From Corinectria fuckeliana (taxonomy: Eukaryota > Ascomycota > Sordariomycetes > Hypocreales > Nectriaceae), in assembly GCA_019137255.1 (NCBI GenBank), contig WPDH01000223.1, positions 186,001 through 250,000 of the forward strand: a stretch of 64,000 nt of DNA, in the 5' to 3' direction. A model generated the notes under the pieces. That model saw only the letters and a program-made list of their open reading frames with translations. It was not told the origin of the DNA and searched no databases. Shown here in pieces: positions 1 through 11,010 of the stretch. Positions within the stretch are counted from its first letter, which is position 1. Each line of letters begins with the position of its first letter. The position numbers and the translations under genes are program-made.

Positions 1-60
1 CACGCCTAATCTGTGTCTTGTTAGCGTCGACGACAGGCCTGGACTGAACATCTTGGAAAC

Positions 61-2268
61 TCACGTCGTTGCTCCCGGCTCAGCTCCCGTGATTTTACCC
101 ATCCTAAGAATGACGTTTTGCACTTCCTGTTCCTCCCCATTTCCAGCAATAGCGCCGACGTAGGCATTGTAAACTGCTGGAGGAATATCCACATCCATGT
201 TCTCTATCCTTTTCCAGACCTTGTGGGCCATCTTGGACCCTCCTGGTCTGTGTTCGAGGGTCCAGAAGACGGCCTCGAGGCTGGTGTACGTAGGCCCTTC
301 CCTTGATGATGTGATCTCTGTCCAGAAATCTAACGCCTGTAGGGCCCGATCACAGGCAGTGTGGGCGAGCATCAAAGACGTATAAAGTCGCGTGTTTGGT
401 TGAACGGTCGTGTCCATCTTCAACATATTGTAGACCATTTCCAGGGCTTCGCTATCCGGATACTGGCCCAAGCCCTCGAAGAACCTGATGTAGGTGTCGA
501 GTCGTGGGTGATAGTCGCTGTTCCTGTGCTGTCGCATGTGCCCAAAGACGTGTGATGCCATATCTGGACGTTTTCGGTCCAAGAAAGCATCGATGAGGCT
601 AACGCGATGTTCAAAGCTCAGGTCCTGGAAAAACTGTCGCAGCACCTGGTAGCTAGTCCACGCACGGGAGGTGCTCGTCTTAGGGTTCAGACAGAACTTG
701 ACGAAGGCCTCTTGAACGATTTCTCTCTCTGCGGCGCTGAATTGGAAGGCGTGGACTGACAGAATATCCATCACCTCGAAATGCTGGTCGTTCTCCAAGA
801 ACCTAACGCAAAGCGAGGCAAGGGTTTTCGGGTCCAGTTGCACTTGGTCTTCCTCGGCCAGCTCGACAAGCTCACCGAGACGAATGAAGTCCGGCTTCCC
901 TTGGGCGCAAAGTACACTCAGGTACCTGTTAAGCAATTGACAATACTCCCACCACCGATCAGGGTCGGAGTGCCAGGGCTCGAGTTTCTTGACACTCTTA
1001 TATGCGGCCTGGACACCCGGCAGATATCCTGCTTCTAGGCGCAAGCCCATCTGAATGAGGTAAGTCTCGCCATCTAACCTGAGGTTCTTCTCCGTAGCAA
1101 GCGAAAGGATGTCCTCGGCCAGCATAGGGTCCTTTAAGGCTACCGCAGCGCGTAGGAGGCCGTTGATCGTGGTTGTATCTGCCTTGACAGGACCAGTCGA
1201 ATCGGCCATGTGCGACATCATGGCTTCGACTTGTTTTAGGCCCCTTCCCATGACAAGAATGGCATGTAGTAAGCTGTCCCAGTAGGCTTTTTCGGGTTTC
1301 GTGTCGCCGAGCTCGAGAAAATAAGGCACGGCCCAATCCTGCACATTGTTGCGGACTGCGAACAATGCGACCAGAGGATACACTTCAGCGGTGCGTGTTC
1401 CCGTCGCGGGTAGTTTAGTAAACCATTGTTGCGTCTCCGGAACCTGATCCCGCTCCGCAAAGAATGTGACAATCGCCATTTGTGTATCCTTGTCAAAGGG
1501 AATGCCATTTTTGTCGGCGTATTCGACCAGTGCTACCAATTCCTGCTCGTGGCCCTCTCTCGCCAAGCCTTGTGCGACCGGAAGCACCAAGCTGTCGCCA
1601 TTCTTGGCAAGGTCAACCGCCTTATCCCAATTTGCGCGAAGCATTTGGATGGCTTCTTTCGATCCGCCGTAGAGACAGATGGTGTGGATGTATTGCGCCC
1701 ACAATCCAGTATCGGGGCGATTGTTCTTACTGTTGAAATGTCCCGACGTGAGAGTTGAATAAACGCTCTTGGCAAGACCCAAGTGTTCTGGGGTCCTCTC
1801 GCGAGGTCGTAGGGTCCGGAGTGCGGTAAGGGCATTGTTGAGGTCCTTGGAGTCCAGTTTCAAGGGACTATTCGCGGGTGCCTCGGAGAGCTGCCGGAGG
1901 AGGTAATCGAGAAGTCGGCGGCATTGGAGGGCCTGGGAGGCGTTCAATGGTACTCGGCTCGAAAGCTTCGCATCGAAAAGGGATTTCCAAGCTTGAACAA
2001 GCTCGTCCGTCGGTGGTGGACGCAGGTTGTCGAGCATTCGACTCCTCCAGACCATGATCTTCATCCATCCCGGCTCGAACTCGGGCTGGCGCACTTCCCG
2101 AGGCGCCTTCCTGAACATGCCATCGAGGAACGTTCGGTGTGAGACGCTGTGAACTATCGGCCGGCGCAGTTGTTGGCACCGGGTGGGAGCTGAATAGAGT
2201 GCGCAGGACGGGGAGCGGGATTGCTGGATAAGGACCCGTCGAGCATGGCGGGCTAGGTGTGCCCTCAT
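61..2268 (-). CDS. cia84: PPR-type mitochondrial protein, probably complex I assembly factor CIA84
   Basis: Single-exon frame of 735 residues. The N-terminus is rich in Arg, Ser and Leu and lacks acidic residues (starts MRAHLARHARRVLIQQ), as in a mitochondrial presequence. The rest is a long run of helical repeats with PPR-like spacing, such as the segment around 'YNAYVGAIAGNGEEQEVQNV' near the C-terminus. Length and the motif 'RTFLDGMFRKAPREV' after the presequence fit the fungal complex I intermediate-associated protein of 84 kDa, which binds the membrane-arm intermediate during NADH dehydrogenase assembly. That identity is recalled from family knowledge, not searched; another fungal PPR protein of mitochondrial RNA metabolism is the alternative. 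The start is the first ATG of the frame and directly precedes the presequence. Confidence 0.65.
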   Translation of the reverse strand: MRAHLARHARRVLIQQSRSPSCALYSAPTRCQQLRRPIVHSVSHRTFLDGMFRKAPREVRQPEFEPGWMKIMVWRSRMLDNLRPPPTDELVQAWKSLFDAKLSSRVPLNASQALQCRRLLDYLLRQLSEAPANSPLKLDSKDLNNALTALRTLRPRERTPEHLGLAKSVYSTLTSGHFNSKNNRPDTGLWAQYIHTICLYGGSKEAIQMLRANWDKAVDLAKNGDSLVLPVAQGLAREGHEQELVALVEYADKNGIPFDKDTQMAIVTFFAERDQVPETQQWFTKLPATGTRTAEVYPLVALFAVRNNVQDWAVPYFLELGDTKPEKAYWDSLLHAILVMGRGLKQVEAMMSHMADSTGPVKADTTTINGLLRAAVALKDPMLAEDILSLATEKNLRLDGETYLIQMGLRLEAGYLPGVQAAYKSVKKLEPWHSDPDRWWEYCQLLNRYLSVLCAQGKPDFIRLGELVELAEEDQVQLDPKTLASLCVRFLENDQHFEVMDILSVHAFQFSAAEREIVQEAFVKFCLNPKTSTSRAWTSYQVLRQFFQDLSFEHRVSLIDAFLDRKRPDMASHVFGHMRQHRNSDYHPRLDTYIRFFEGLGQYPDSEALEMVYNMLKMDTTVQPNTRLYTSLMLAHTACDRALQALDFWTEITSSREGPTYTSLEAVFWTLEHRPGGSKMAHKVWKRIENMDVDIPPAVYNAYVGAIAGNGEEQEVQNVILRMGKITGAEPGATT

Positions 2269-3087
2269 GATGGATCAGTGGATGAGATTGTGGTCCTGGG
2301 GGGCATGTTAGCAAAGCCGGAGATGGCGACGGCGAGACCAATCATATCATACATGGGCATGTTTGCCAAAGGCGCCGCATTACACGAATTGCAATTTGCA
2401 GGCGACGAAGGTCTGAAGCTCGATACAACAAATCTGGAGCTCTGGACCCAATGGCGGCTTTGATTTTCGAGGTTGAGCGCGCGGATTGGCCACCAACCGG
2501 GATTTAGCCGCACGCCGGCTCTGAGCCTGGCGGGCTGCTTTCTTGGGTGTTTCTTCCCCGCCTCTAGAAAGCTCGGCAACGCCATCGACAAATGTTCATG
2601 TCCTAAATCTCCACGTACCCTTTCATGGCTTTCGGAGTTAACATGCAACATGCCCGAGAGGTGACTCACAAGACCTCTATGCAAGTAACTCCCAGTAAGA
2701 TTACTAGTAGGCCCCGTCACAACTTTGTGGTGGTGTGCACGTCGCCGATTACAAAGCCTGCCTGGGGTTAACTCCCGGTGCATCAAGAGCTGGGACTTTT
2801 CAGTGTCGATTCACTGATGAGTAGTGGGCATTCATACGGATTTGGGCCGTTGACTAGTAGACTATCTGACTCATCAGTAGACTAAATACTTCCATCTTTG
2901 GCTTATTTCCGAGAATTTGACACCCAGTCGTGACTTGCCGACTCGTCATCCGTCGCCGCGGAACGGCATTGCAGAGCGGCACCGCAGTAGTACACCACGA
3001 CGGTAAGGCTCATGGATGTAGGAGTGGTGCTGTTCGGGCTGCACGATGTTTCTACTCGAACTGCATATTGCATGCCTACATGGTCTT
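2269..3087. other. Intergenic, no gene seen
   Basis: Upstream region of the PPR gene. Short frames only, none with recognisable motifs or consistent codon use. Confidence 0.5.
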
Positions 3088-3400
3088 TCACTCTCGATGT
3101 TTTATATTCTCATCTTGATTAATATCGTTATTAATAAATATAATAAAACCACCCCGACCAAAATCGATAAGAGTTATTTGACCCTTGGTGTTTAATATGA
3201 TATTGCTTATAGACAGGTCAAAATGAACAACTCTAGCCTCATAGATCCTTTTAATTGCCATCTTAACCTCGCTAAGGTACCCTACTAAGTCCTCAAGGGA
3301 AATGACAATAGATCAGGTGGCTTTCGCCAATCTCTAGACTAACACACGCGATGTTCTTGGTCTTGGTAGTCGATATTGAAGGCACACTGCTTCTGAAAAG
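3088..3400 (-). pseudogene. Relic of a protein-kinase-like domain
   Basis: On the minus strand an AT-rich stretch reads 'ARVVHFDLSISNIILNTKG' followed by 'QITLIDFGRGG', that is the catalytic loop (HxDLxxxN) and DFG motif of the protein-kinase fold, spaced normally. The loop is at about 3195-3235 and DFG at 3158-3166. No start codon or N-lobe is attached. Upstream, plausible kinase sequence ('IACVSLEIGESHLIY') continues in another frame, and a stop codon interrupts the DFG frame at about 3312, so at least one frameshift is present. Lower GC than the surrounding genes. I read it as a decayed copy of one of the small kinase-like genes common in filamentous fungi. Confidence 0.5.
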
Positions 3401-3849
3401 GATAGACATCCGTGATCCGTTGTGGCATCATATCCTCAACCTAGTGAGTAGGTGCGGTTCAACCGTACAGGAGGGTGGCTTCTATAGCGGTGTGTATGGA
3501 AAGCCAAAATTTTGTGGTTTGATTTACATTTTGGGGACGAGGTGGTGGTTGACATATCTTCGCTGCAGTCCCCGACTGAAGCATTGGAGAGGCGCCTAAA
3601 TCCGAACTTTGATCCGACGAACCGGCTTCGAAGGTCAAATCCCCGCCTGGATTGACAATCGGGGTGGGGCCGTTCTCATCGTCCTCGACTCCTCTCTGGG
3701 TATATATTCATTGCGTGATGTCCTTGGAAACGTAGCTGTACACCATCCATACTTCCATATCACTTCTCATCTCGTGTACTGTGCCCTCCTCTTGGACTTC
3801 AACAACATCCTCTTTGACTTCAACAACAGCACCCCTTGTTCACGACAAC
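3401..3849. other. Promoter-side intergenic region of the aldo/keto reductase
   Basis: No gene seen. It holds the TATA-like box listed separately and CT-rich leader sequence (CTTCAACAACA repeats near 3795-3830). Confidence 0.4.
3701..3707 (+). promoter_or_regulatory. TATA box of the aldo/keto reductase gene
   Basis: TATATAT, 143-149 bp upstream of the start codon at 3850, followed by a pyrimidine-rich leader. The match is sequence only. Confidence 0.45.
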
Positions 3850-4975
3850 ATGCCTCTCATCGTTCAGAAGCCGACCAATCGCATCATCCTAGGTCTCATG
3901 ACCTTTGGACCTGAGGGAGGAGATGGCGCTCGCATCACTGACGTGAGCACATTCAAGGAGAACCTTGACCTCTTCCAGTCTAGAGGATACAACGAGCTGG
4001 ACACGGCCCGAGTCTATATCGGAGGTAAGCAGGAGGCTTGGACGGCTCAGACTGGTTGGAAAGATAGAGGCTTCACCCTGGCCACCAAGGTCAAGTATCC
4101 ATCCACCCCTGGCGACAACACTGCGGAGAAGGTGTTTGCATCAGTCGAGACAAGTTTGAAGGACCTCGGTACCGACTGTATCGATGTGAGTTAAGACATC
4201 ACCGTCCCTCAATGGCCTGTCTATGTGAGGAAATGCGTTGCTGATGCTGCATCCCAAGCTGCTCTATCTCCACAGACCCGATCGTGGCACTCCCTTCGCG
4301 GAGACCCTTGAGGCGATGGATAAGCTCCACAAGGCCGGCAAGTTTGTGCAGTTCGGCATCAGCAACTTCACGGCCTTTGAGGTGGCCGAGGTCGTCGCCA
4401 TCTGCAAATACAACAACTGGGTGAGGCCTACCGTCTACCAGGGCATGTACAACTGCATCACCCGAGGCATCGAGGCGGAGCTGTTGGTGGCCTGCCGCCG
4501 CTACGGCCTCGACGTGGTCGTCTACAACCCCATCGCCGGCGGGCTGCTCTCCGGCAAGATCAAGTCCAAGGACATAGTGCCCGAGAGCGGCCGCTTCTCC
4601 TCCGAGGCCGCGTCGGGCGCCGCGTATCGCCAGCGCTACTTTCGGGACAGCACCTTCAAGGCGCTGCAGACAATTGAGGCGGCGGCGGAGAAGAGCAATC
4701 TTCAGATGGTGGAAATTGCTTTGAGGTGGGCTGTGCACCACTCTCAGCTCAAGATCAAGGACGGCAACGACGGCATCCTCATCGGAACATCGAGCCTCGC
4801 CCAGCTGGAGAGCAACCTCGACGACCTGGAGAAGGGGCCGCTGCCCGAGGACGTAGTGAAGGCTCTAGACGAAGCGTGGGCTCTGTCCAAGGCGGACACT
4901 ACCAACTACTGGCACGGCGACCTCGAGTATACGTACGACGTCCCGGCGGCGCTGTTTGGTGCTGGAGCTAAATAG
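3850..4975 (+). CDS. Aldo/keto reductase (aflatoxin-aldehyde reductase/AKR7-like)
   Basis: Two exons, 3850-4185 and 4259-4975; the 73-bp intron (GTGAGT..AAG) is phase 0 and joins 'LGTDCID' to 'LLYLHRPDRGTPF'. Product 350 residues, the usual length of the family. The TIM-barrel reductases use a D-Y-K-H tetrad: Asp and Tyr in 'ELDTARVY', Lys in 'TLATKVKY' and His in 'LLYLHRPDR'; all four are present. The C-terminal NADPH site motif 'GILIGTSSLAQLESNL' is also present. The likely role is cytosolic NADPH-dependent reduction of aldehydes. The second acceptor CAG at 4275 was rejected because it removes the catalytic His. A TATA box lies 143 bp upstream, suggesting regulated expression. Substrate unknown. 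Confidence 0.9.
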
Positions 4976-5901
4976 GCACCGGCAGGCTGGGTCGTTCAGT
5001 GAGGGTGTCGTGGGCACATGACCGTTGGTGTCACCGGGATGGAGGTCCGCAGTTTGGAGAAAAACGACGGGTCACTGGCTGGATCTTTGTAGGGTAACAT
5101 GGCATGAGGCACGAGAGATAAGCAATTCATAAATCTAGTGGATGACCGAGGCAGGGGCTTGGAGATGCTGCATACCCCCAGCATGTATGAAGAATGTCAT
5201 CTTGTGACCACCTCAGACGGCCCAGTCCGCCACAAACCCGTCCATCTATAGATAGTGCCTATTCTCGGATTCACCCTCCACCAGAGCAGCGACCCCCACT
5301 GAACAAGTCAGAATAGAAGAAATCAATGTTCAACCTGAGGCCGGTAATCCTATTATTGGTTTCATTAAGATAGACCATACCAAGCAAATAGCAATTAGGG
5401 AGCATGGATGGAACGACCCTTTCTTTCGTTGTAAGACCGAGCAGCCGGATGAGTGACGTCGCCACTGTTCTAATCTATCCCACCCGACCACTCCGACCAC
5501 GGAAAGCCTCGTGGCCCGCGCTAGCAACCCCCTAAAAGAAGTCAGATCCTTCAGCGGCAGCTCCCACTGCACGGTTCGAACGGTCTTTGTAGGCCCAGAG
5601 CCGCGACTGACGCGAGGCATCTTGATCTTGGCCACTAGCCCCCCTGCTAAATCCCCTGTATTTTCGGGGGTTTAGACCCGCCCTCCCCCTGGACCATTCA
5701 GCTGTCACCCCTGGATCCTCCCCGACCGACCGCATTGCGACAGCACCCACTGGATGCCCAAACTGGACGGCTTCTCAACACCACCACCACGGGCACGGCT
5801 GATCGGGTCCAACAAAAGAGCGCTATCCCCGGCTGACCACTTGATCTCTTCTCTTCTCGTCTCTCCTTTGATCTTATCTTATCCTCCCTTCGCCGTCTCG
5901 T
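4976..5901. other. Intergenic, promoter of the SLC35F-type transporter
   Basis: No gene seen. The last 100 bp before the transporter start are CT-rich (TCTCTTCTCTTCTCGTCTCTCC), common in fungal leaders. Confidence 0.45.
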
Positions 5902-6107
5902 ATGCCTCGGCGACCCGACCCCGACCAAGAGGTCCATCTTCTGCAAGACCACGAGCACTTCTCCGCCGAATCCTCCATTGCCAACGACGACGCTACATGC
6001 ACCCGCGAGCCACGAGCCTCGGAGAAATCAACCAGTGTTGGTAATCCCGGCCCCAACAACGGCCCTCCGAACGCCGCTTCCGACCCGAACGGGGAACATC
6101 ACAGTGA

Positions 6108-6138
<31 letters not shown>

Positions 6139-7572
6139 AACTGGCTCGAGCTGGACAACATGGACCCTGAAGCGGCCCGCCGCCCGCCGTTGAACCGTCC
6201 TACCGATGGGCGGTCCGAGACGCCGCTGCTGCACAAGCAGCAACCCGACGAAGAGCGAGGCCGCGCCGGCTTCGCACGCATGAGCGACGACGGCAACCGG
6301 AGGTCAAGTCACGGGTCCAGCCGGGACCGAAGCCCCTACCGCAACGAGATGGCTGAACGCCCAACCTTCAGCCGGCGCTCGACGATGCGCAGCCGCAGCC
6401 CTCAGACCACGGTCGAGGCAAGCATGAGCTCGACGCGCAAGAAGTACACCTACGCCGCCTTCTTCCTCGCCGTCAGCCTCGTGTCCTTTTGCGTGCAGAC
6501 GGAGCTGAGCGCCTACATCCAGCACGACCTCGGCTGGGACAAGGCGTACTGCATGATGTACTTCACCCACGGCTCCTGGGTCGTGCTGTGGCCCGTCCAG
6601 CTCGCCATCCTGCGCCTGCAGAAGCGCGACATGCCCTGGCCCGTCTTCTGGAAGCGCCACAAGCAGCTGCTGCGCACTACGGCCATGATGATCGAGACGC
6701 AGACCCTCGACGTCTTCCGCCTCTCGGTGCAGCAGCGAGCCCGGCCGATTCGCTACCTCGTCCGCTACACGGCCATCATCACTTGCTCGTTGACCGTCGC
6801 GGGCCTGAGCTGGTACATCGCCGTCAGCTTGACGACGCCTTCGGATCTCACCGCCATCTACAACTGCTCTGCCTTCTTTGCCTACGTCTTTTCCGTCCCG
6901 CTTCTAAAGGAGCCGCTGCGCCTCGACAAGTCCGTGGCGGTCCTCATCGCCATTGCCGGAGTTCTCGTCGTCGCATACGGGGATACCAAGCCCGGAACGA
7001 AGGATGTGGAAGCCAGCAACCGGTTCTTTGGAAACCTCGTCATCGGCGTTGGATCCGTCCTCTACGGCCTCTACGAAGTCCTGTATAAGCGCTTCGCTTG
7101 CCCGCCCGAGGGAGTTTCGCCGGGCCGGGGCATGATCTTCGCCAACACGTTTGGCTCCTGCATCGGCCTGTTCACCTTGACCGTCCTCTGGGTTCCTCTG
7201 CCCATCATCCACTTCCTCGGCATCGAAAAGTTCGAGCTCCCCGTCGCCTCCACGTGCTGGCTGATTCTTCTGGCCGTCCTCGCCAACGCCACCTTCAGCG
7301 GCTCGTTCCTCGTCCTCATCTCTCTCACGTCGCCGGTCCTCTCCTCCGTCGCCGCGCTCCTGACCATTTTCATCGTCGCCATCGTCGACTGGTTCATCAC
7401 CGGCGAGCCGCTTAGCTACGCTGCCATCTTCGGCGGCGCCATGATCATCGTCGCCTTCCTGGGCCTGACCTGGAGCACCTACCGCGAGATGCAGGAGCAT
7501 GAGGCTCACGAGCCCATCGTGGACCTCTCCGACAGCGATAAAGACGGCGACATCAGCAGCGATGAGGATTGA
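5902..7572 (+). CDS. SLC35F/EamA-type drug-metabolite transporter
   Basis: Single exon, 556 residues. Residues 1-175 are a disordered cytosolic tail with an acidic run (eight Asp at about 70-77, encoded by GAC repeats) and Ser/Arg-rich segments. From about residue 180 ('YTYAAFFLAVSLVSFC') to 520 there are about ten hydrophobic helices, with a second-half motif 'LIAIAGVLVVAYGDTKPG' and 'GSVLYGLYEVLYKRFACPP' typical of SLC35F3-F5 proteins. Animal SLC35F3 carries thiamine and yeast relatives are thiamine-repressible or vacuolar, but the substrate here cannot be told from sequence. The C-terminal tail is acidic ('DLSDSDKDGDISSDED'). The first ATG at 5902 is used; later ATGs would also keep all membrane segments. 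Confidence 0.85.
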
Positions 7573-8268
7573 ATCCCTTGACCGGCAGGGCTTGCAAATC
7601 TTGTTATTTTCTTACAATTACTCGGACTAGGGGCCAGTGGTTCAGGGTGACAGCAATCGGGCTACATACTATGGGTTTGGAACGGCGTACACGTTGCCTG
7701 CATATTGCTTGTGAATGGATTCGGATATACATCATCGTCTTGGCATCTACTGGGTGTTGATACTACAGGGCAACTAGGTTTGTTTGGCTGCGGTTCGATA
7801 TGGTTCCGTAATACGGGAGGGAACGGGACCAAAGATAGAGAGATGTGCTTTTAGAGACGAATGTCATCACTTATAGAATTGCCGATGGCCTTATCCGCCA
7901 TTCCTACTGTCGTCGGTGTTATGAAGTGTCGAGACCTGCGTGAGTGAAAGGTTGAATAATCTGCGAACCACTTCCGAGCTGTTACCCCGTTTCACCCATT
8001 TTCATGGAGCAGGACACTCGCTTGAACGAAGACTGTAATGTGCACGAATGACCCTGAACTTCATGACAGCGACAACAGGTTCGGTGCAGTGCCGTTAAAG
8101 CGCAAAGCCTAAGCAACCAAACTTAGGGACGTTAGTCTGGATACATAGACTATCTATAGACTATCCCGTCCTGCTACTATTAAAGAGTCTCCACAAAAAG
8201 CCAAACGGCCACGAGAATCGACTGCCGCCAAACAACGACGATGCCCAAACCCATAGAGAAGAGACAAC
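7573..8268. other. Intergenic, no gene seen
   Basis: 3' side of the transporter up to the tRNA-Thr terminator. Only short frames without motifs. Confidence 0.45.
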
Positions 8269-8273
8269 AAAAA
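8269..8273 (-). terminator. Pol III terminator of tRNA-Thr
   Basis: Five T residues on the minus strand, about 26 nt past the tRNA 3' end. Confidence 0.55.
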
Positions 8274-8299
8274 GAAGATGGCCAATTGCCTTGTGCTCT

Positions 8300-8370
8300 G
8301 CCCCGTACTGGAATCGAACCAGTGATCTTATCATTACTAGTGATACGCTTTACCACTGAGCCAACGGGGC
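8300..8370 (-). tRNA. tRNA-Thr (anticodon AGT), no intron
   Basis: Minus strand, 71 nt. Acceptor arms GCCCCGT/ACGGGGC pair fully; D arm contains GGCTCAGTGGTA (A box); anticodon stem TATCA/TGATA closes loop CTAGTAA, giving anticodon AGT; T arm ACTGG-TTCGATT-CCAGT (B box). It reads ACU (and ACC through inosine 34). It lies 39 bp beyond the stop of the F-box gene on the same strand. Confidence 0.93.
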
Positions 8371-8409
8371 TTCATGAGCTAAGATATCTTGACCGCCTCG
8401 CCAAGCGCC

Positions 8410-9834
8410 TTATGCCCGGCACCTCACGAAGTAACCCTCCTTGTGCATCTTCCAACCGTTGAGCCCATGCATCTGGACATATTGCATGGCCATGATCCAC
8501 GCCTCTTCAGTGGAGGCGTCGCCACTTTCGAAGACCTCAAGCCTCCTCCATCTCGATTTCACGTCTCGATCAAAGATGTCACGCATTATAAACGAATATG
8601 CAGTGTCACACTCCAGCCACAAGTCGGTGATATCGACATGCGCAAGGCCGCTATTCTGCCAGAAACTGAGGTCCGTAGGCATGATCTGGATGTAAAGGTG
8701 CTCGACCGGAGGGCAGTGGGGGAGGACAACGTCTCGGATATGGCGGGAAAGCGGGAAGGTCCCGATGTACGAGAATGAGCGGAGAGTCTTCTGAAGACGG
8801 TTGAAGGATGAGTCCGAGGGGTTCAGTATGACGGGGAGGAGAGTCGGGGCATTGTAGTGGAAGAACTCGTAAGCTTGGTAGACGGGAACAAAGGATCCTT
8901 CGTTGACAAGAAGTGAGGTCCATTCTCGAATGTTGAATAAATCGCTTGGGACGGAATTCCCGGCAGTGTCCTGATCGTTTGAAGGTAAGAGGCCGAGACT
9001 GAGGGCGCCGGCTGGAGCAGCCTCTGGCACGAGGGAACGCGACGCCCGTGACAGTGACACGATGTGATAGTGACTATTAAATGCCCACTCACTTGTCAAG
9101 TCAACACTGCGGCTTAGAAGCGAAGAGATGATATCTGCTGAGCTAATCAACGTGATCCGAAAGGGGTCGAGCTGCCCAAAGATGGCGTGCCATAACCAGT
9201 TGTTGTCCCAGTGTGGTCGAGCCGCTGCGTCTGTTCCCCTGGCACCCAGCCCATCCGCCGAGGCAAGACGCGGGGGTGGTGCCCGTTGTGGTTCACCAGA
9301 GGTGACTGACCACGGAGGGTTCCAAGACATGGGCGGTTGAGGAGGACGATGCTCGGGAGGCAGGAGGCCCCAGAACTCCCCATCCGCATACGTGTAGTTC
9401 CCGGTCCCCTCAGGAGAGTCTATGAGAATCGTGAAGCTGTCGACAGTCTTGGACAGACGGTTGCTTCTCAAGAATTCTAGAATCGGGATTTTGGATACGA
9501 CGTCGACGTCATTTGGCTTGCAGAAGCGCTGGAAGGCCCAAACAACGTGACGGAAGAGGAGCTGCAGGGCCGAGTGCCTCCAGAGGCGGCAGACCAGGGA
9601 GGCATTCTTGATGGGGGTGGCGATTCCAGTAGTGATTCCATCGTCGACGGGGCGAGAGATCTTGGTGGGGTCGTCCTGCAAAGCATCCTGCATGCGTGAG
9701 GGCGAGTCGAGAAACCCAAGAATATGACTAAGGAGCTCGTTCGGGAGCTGCTGGACGAAGGGCGAGGCCGGCACCCGTGTTTGCGCGGGAGCCGACTCCA
9801 TGTTGGATGGTGGCTGGCGAGGATTCCCACTCAC
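8410..9834 (-). CDS. F-box domain protein
   Basis: Single exon, 474 residues. An F-box is visible at about residues 29-43 ('QLPNELLSHILGFLD') and its second half at about 75-95 ('IKNASLVCRLWRHSALQLLF'), the Skp1-binding helices of SCF ubiquitin-ligase adaptors. The two halves are separated by an insertion. The remaining 380 residues show no LRR, WD40 or Kelch repeats; they resemble the variable fungal F-box family with a C-terminal region of unknown fold. A start at Met12 is possible. Substrate unknown. Confidence 0.8.
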   Translation of the reverse strand: MSGNPRQPPSNMESAPAQTRVPASPFVQQLPNELLSHILGFLDSPSRMQDALQDDPTKISRPVDDGITTGIATPIKNASLVCRLWRHSALQLLFRHVVWAFQRFCKPNDVDVVSKIPILEFLRSNRLSKTVDSFTILIDSPEGTGNYTYADGEFWGLLPPEHRPPQPPMSWNPPWSVTSGEPQRAPPPRLASADGLGARGTDAAARPHWDNNWLWHAIFGQLDPFRITLISSADIISSLLSRSVDLTSEWAFNSHYHIVSLSRASRSLVPEAAPAGALSLGLLPSNDQDTAGNSVPSDLFNIREWTSLLVNEGSFVPVYQAYEFFHYNAPTLLPVILNPSDSSFNRLQKTLRSFSYIGTFPLSRHIRDVVLPHCPPVEHLYIQIMPTDLSFWQNSGLAHVDITDLWLECDTAYSFIMRDIFDRDVKSRWRRLEVFESGDASTEEAWIMAMQYVQMHGLNGWKMHKEGYFVRCRA

Positions 9835-11010
9835 TTCATGTGTCTCGCCCAGGACGTGTTGGGTCGCCTGATACTTACTGCAGATGGCCCTACCGCCTTA
9901 CGGAGAAGTAATGAATGTCCGGGTCAGGGGATAGAGAAGGACAAGGACCAACACAGCTGTTGAAGAGGGCCCCACGTTGTTCTGTCGCATTCACAGCGCT
10001 AGCTTCGGCAGATCGGAGACAACGCCACTTCTTGAAGCTTATCGCCCCAAGTCAGCATCCATCGATTATTGCGGTTTTGCTTTTTCCCGGAAAGAAAGTC
10101 GCGAATTGCAATTCCGTCGAGGCCGGCTATTGGGTCCACAAACTCGGTCCATCATGCGGCCGCGCCGTGATAAGGTCCGGGTTGTTTCCACTGTCCAACC
10201 ACTTCACTTGTTCAACTTGGACGCCCCCAGCTGCAGCCAGCGTCGCCACAGAGTTGCATTGGGAAGCGGCTTGTAGCTACAGGTTGTGTACCCAAAGTTC
10301 TTGCCGGATTTGGGCGTCTGCATCAGTATGGCGTCCTAAAACAGAACATCGACAGGTCGCTAATGTGGTCGGTGAGTGTTTGTGACACGTGAAGGAGCAA
10401 ACAGTTTTGTGACTTGTGGTTAGTCGTAGATGCTGCCACTCGGACGGGAGGAAACTACTACAGTAGAACACCATCTAACACCATACAACACCATCCAATC
10501 AACCTGCAAGGTCTTCCATCGAGCCACGATGTGATGCGTCGACTCAAACCATCAGAACAAGAAAACGCATCTGGCAGGTTGATTTGGATGGCATCCTTAA
10601 AGTGTCATAGTCATAATGCTTCAAAAAACGAGAATTGCTTCTTTGAAGATGTTGTCTTGGTTGCTGCAAGATGCGAAGCTCGAACAAGTACTGTGCGCAC
10701 TTCCAAGGTGCCGACTGTCAAGGAAGAAACTTGAAGGTTAGAAGAGCAAGTTGAAGCTCGGACGGCGGCACGCAGCATTTGGCCCGGCGGCCAGGTTGAA
10801 GCGAGGGCCGACTTGCCAGTGCCCGACAACTGCCACGGCTGTCTGCGGCTGCCTGTCCAAGGCCTCTTCCATAACTCCTGCCACGTGTTCTAGTAAACTT
10901 TCCAACTCTTGCATCATTCAAGTCGAACCTCTGAAAATTATCCTTTCTTGCGCCTCGCCATCTTCAACTCATCCTCTGGCTTTACGCCGCTCTGAGTCAG
11001 CTTCAGCAAC
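9835..11010. other. Intergenic, 1.2 kb, no gene seen
   Basis: Between the divergent F-box gene and the TAG-interrupted gene. Contains an imperfect ACACCATCTAACACCATA repeat near 10467-10497. No motif-bearing frame on either strand. Confidence 0.4.

Noticed and set aside
2265..2786. 173-residue minus-strand frame upstream of the PPR gene
   Set aside because: Amino-acid composition looks random and no motif is present.
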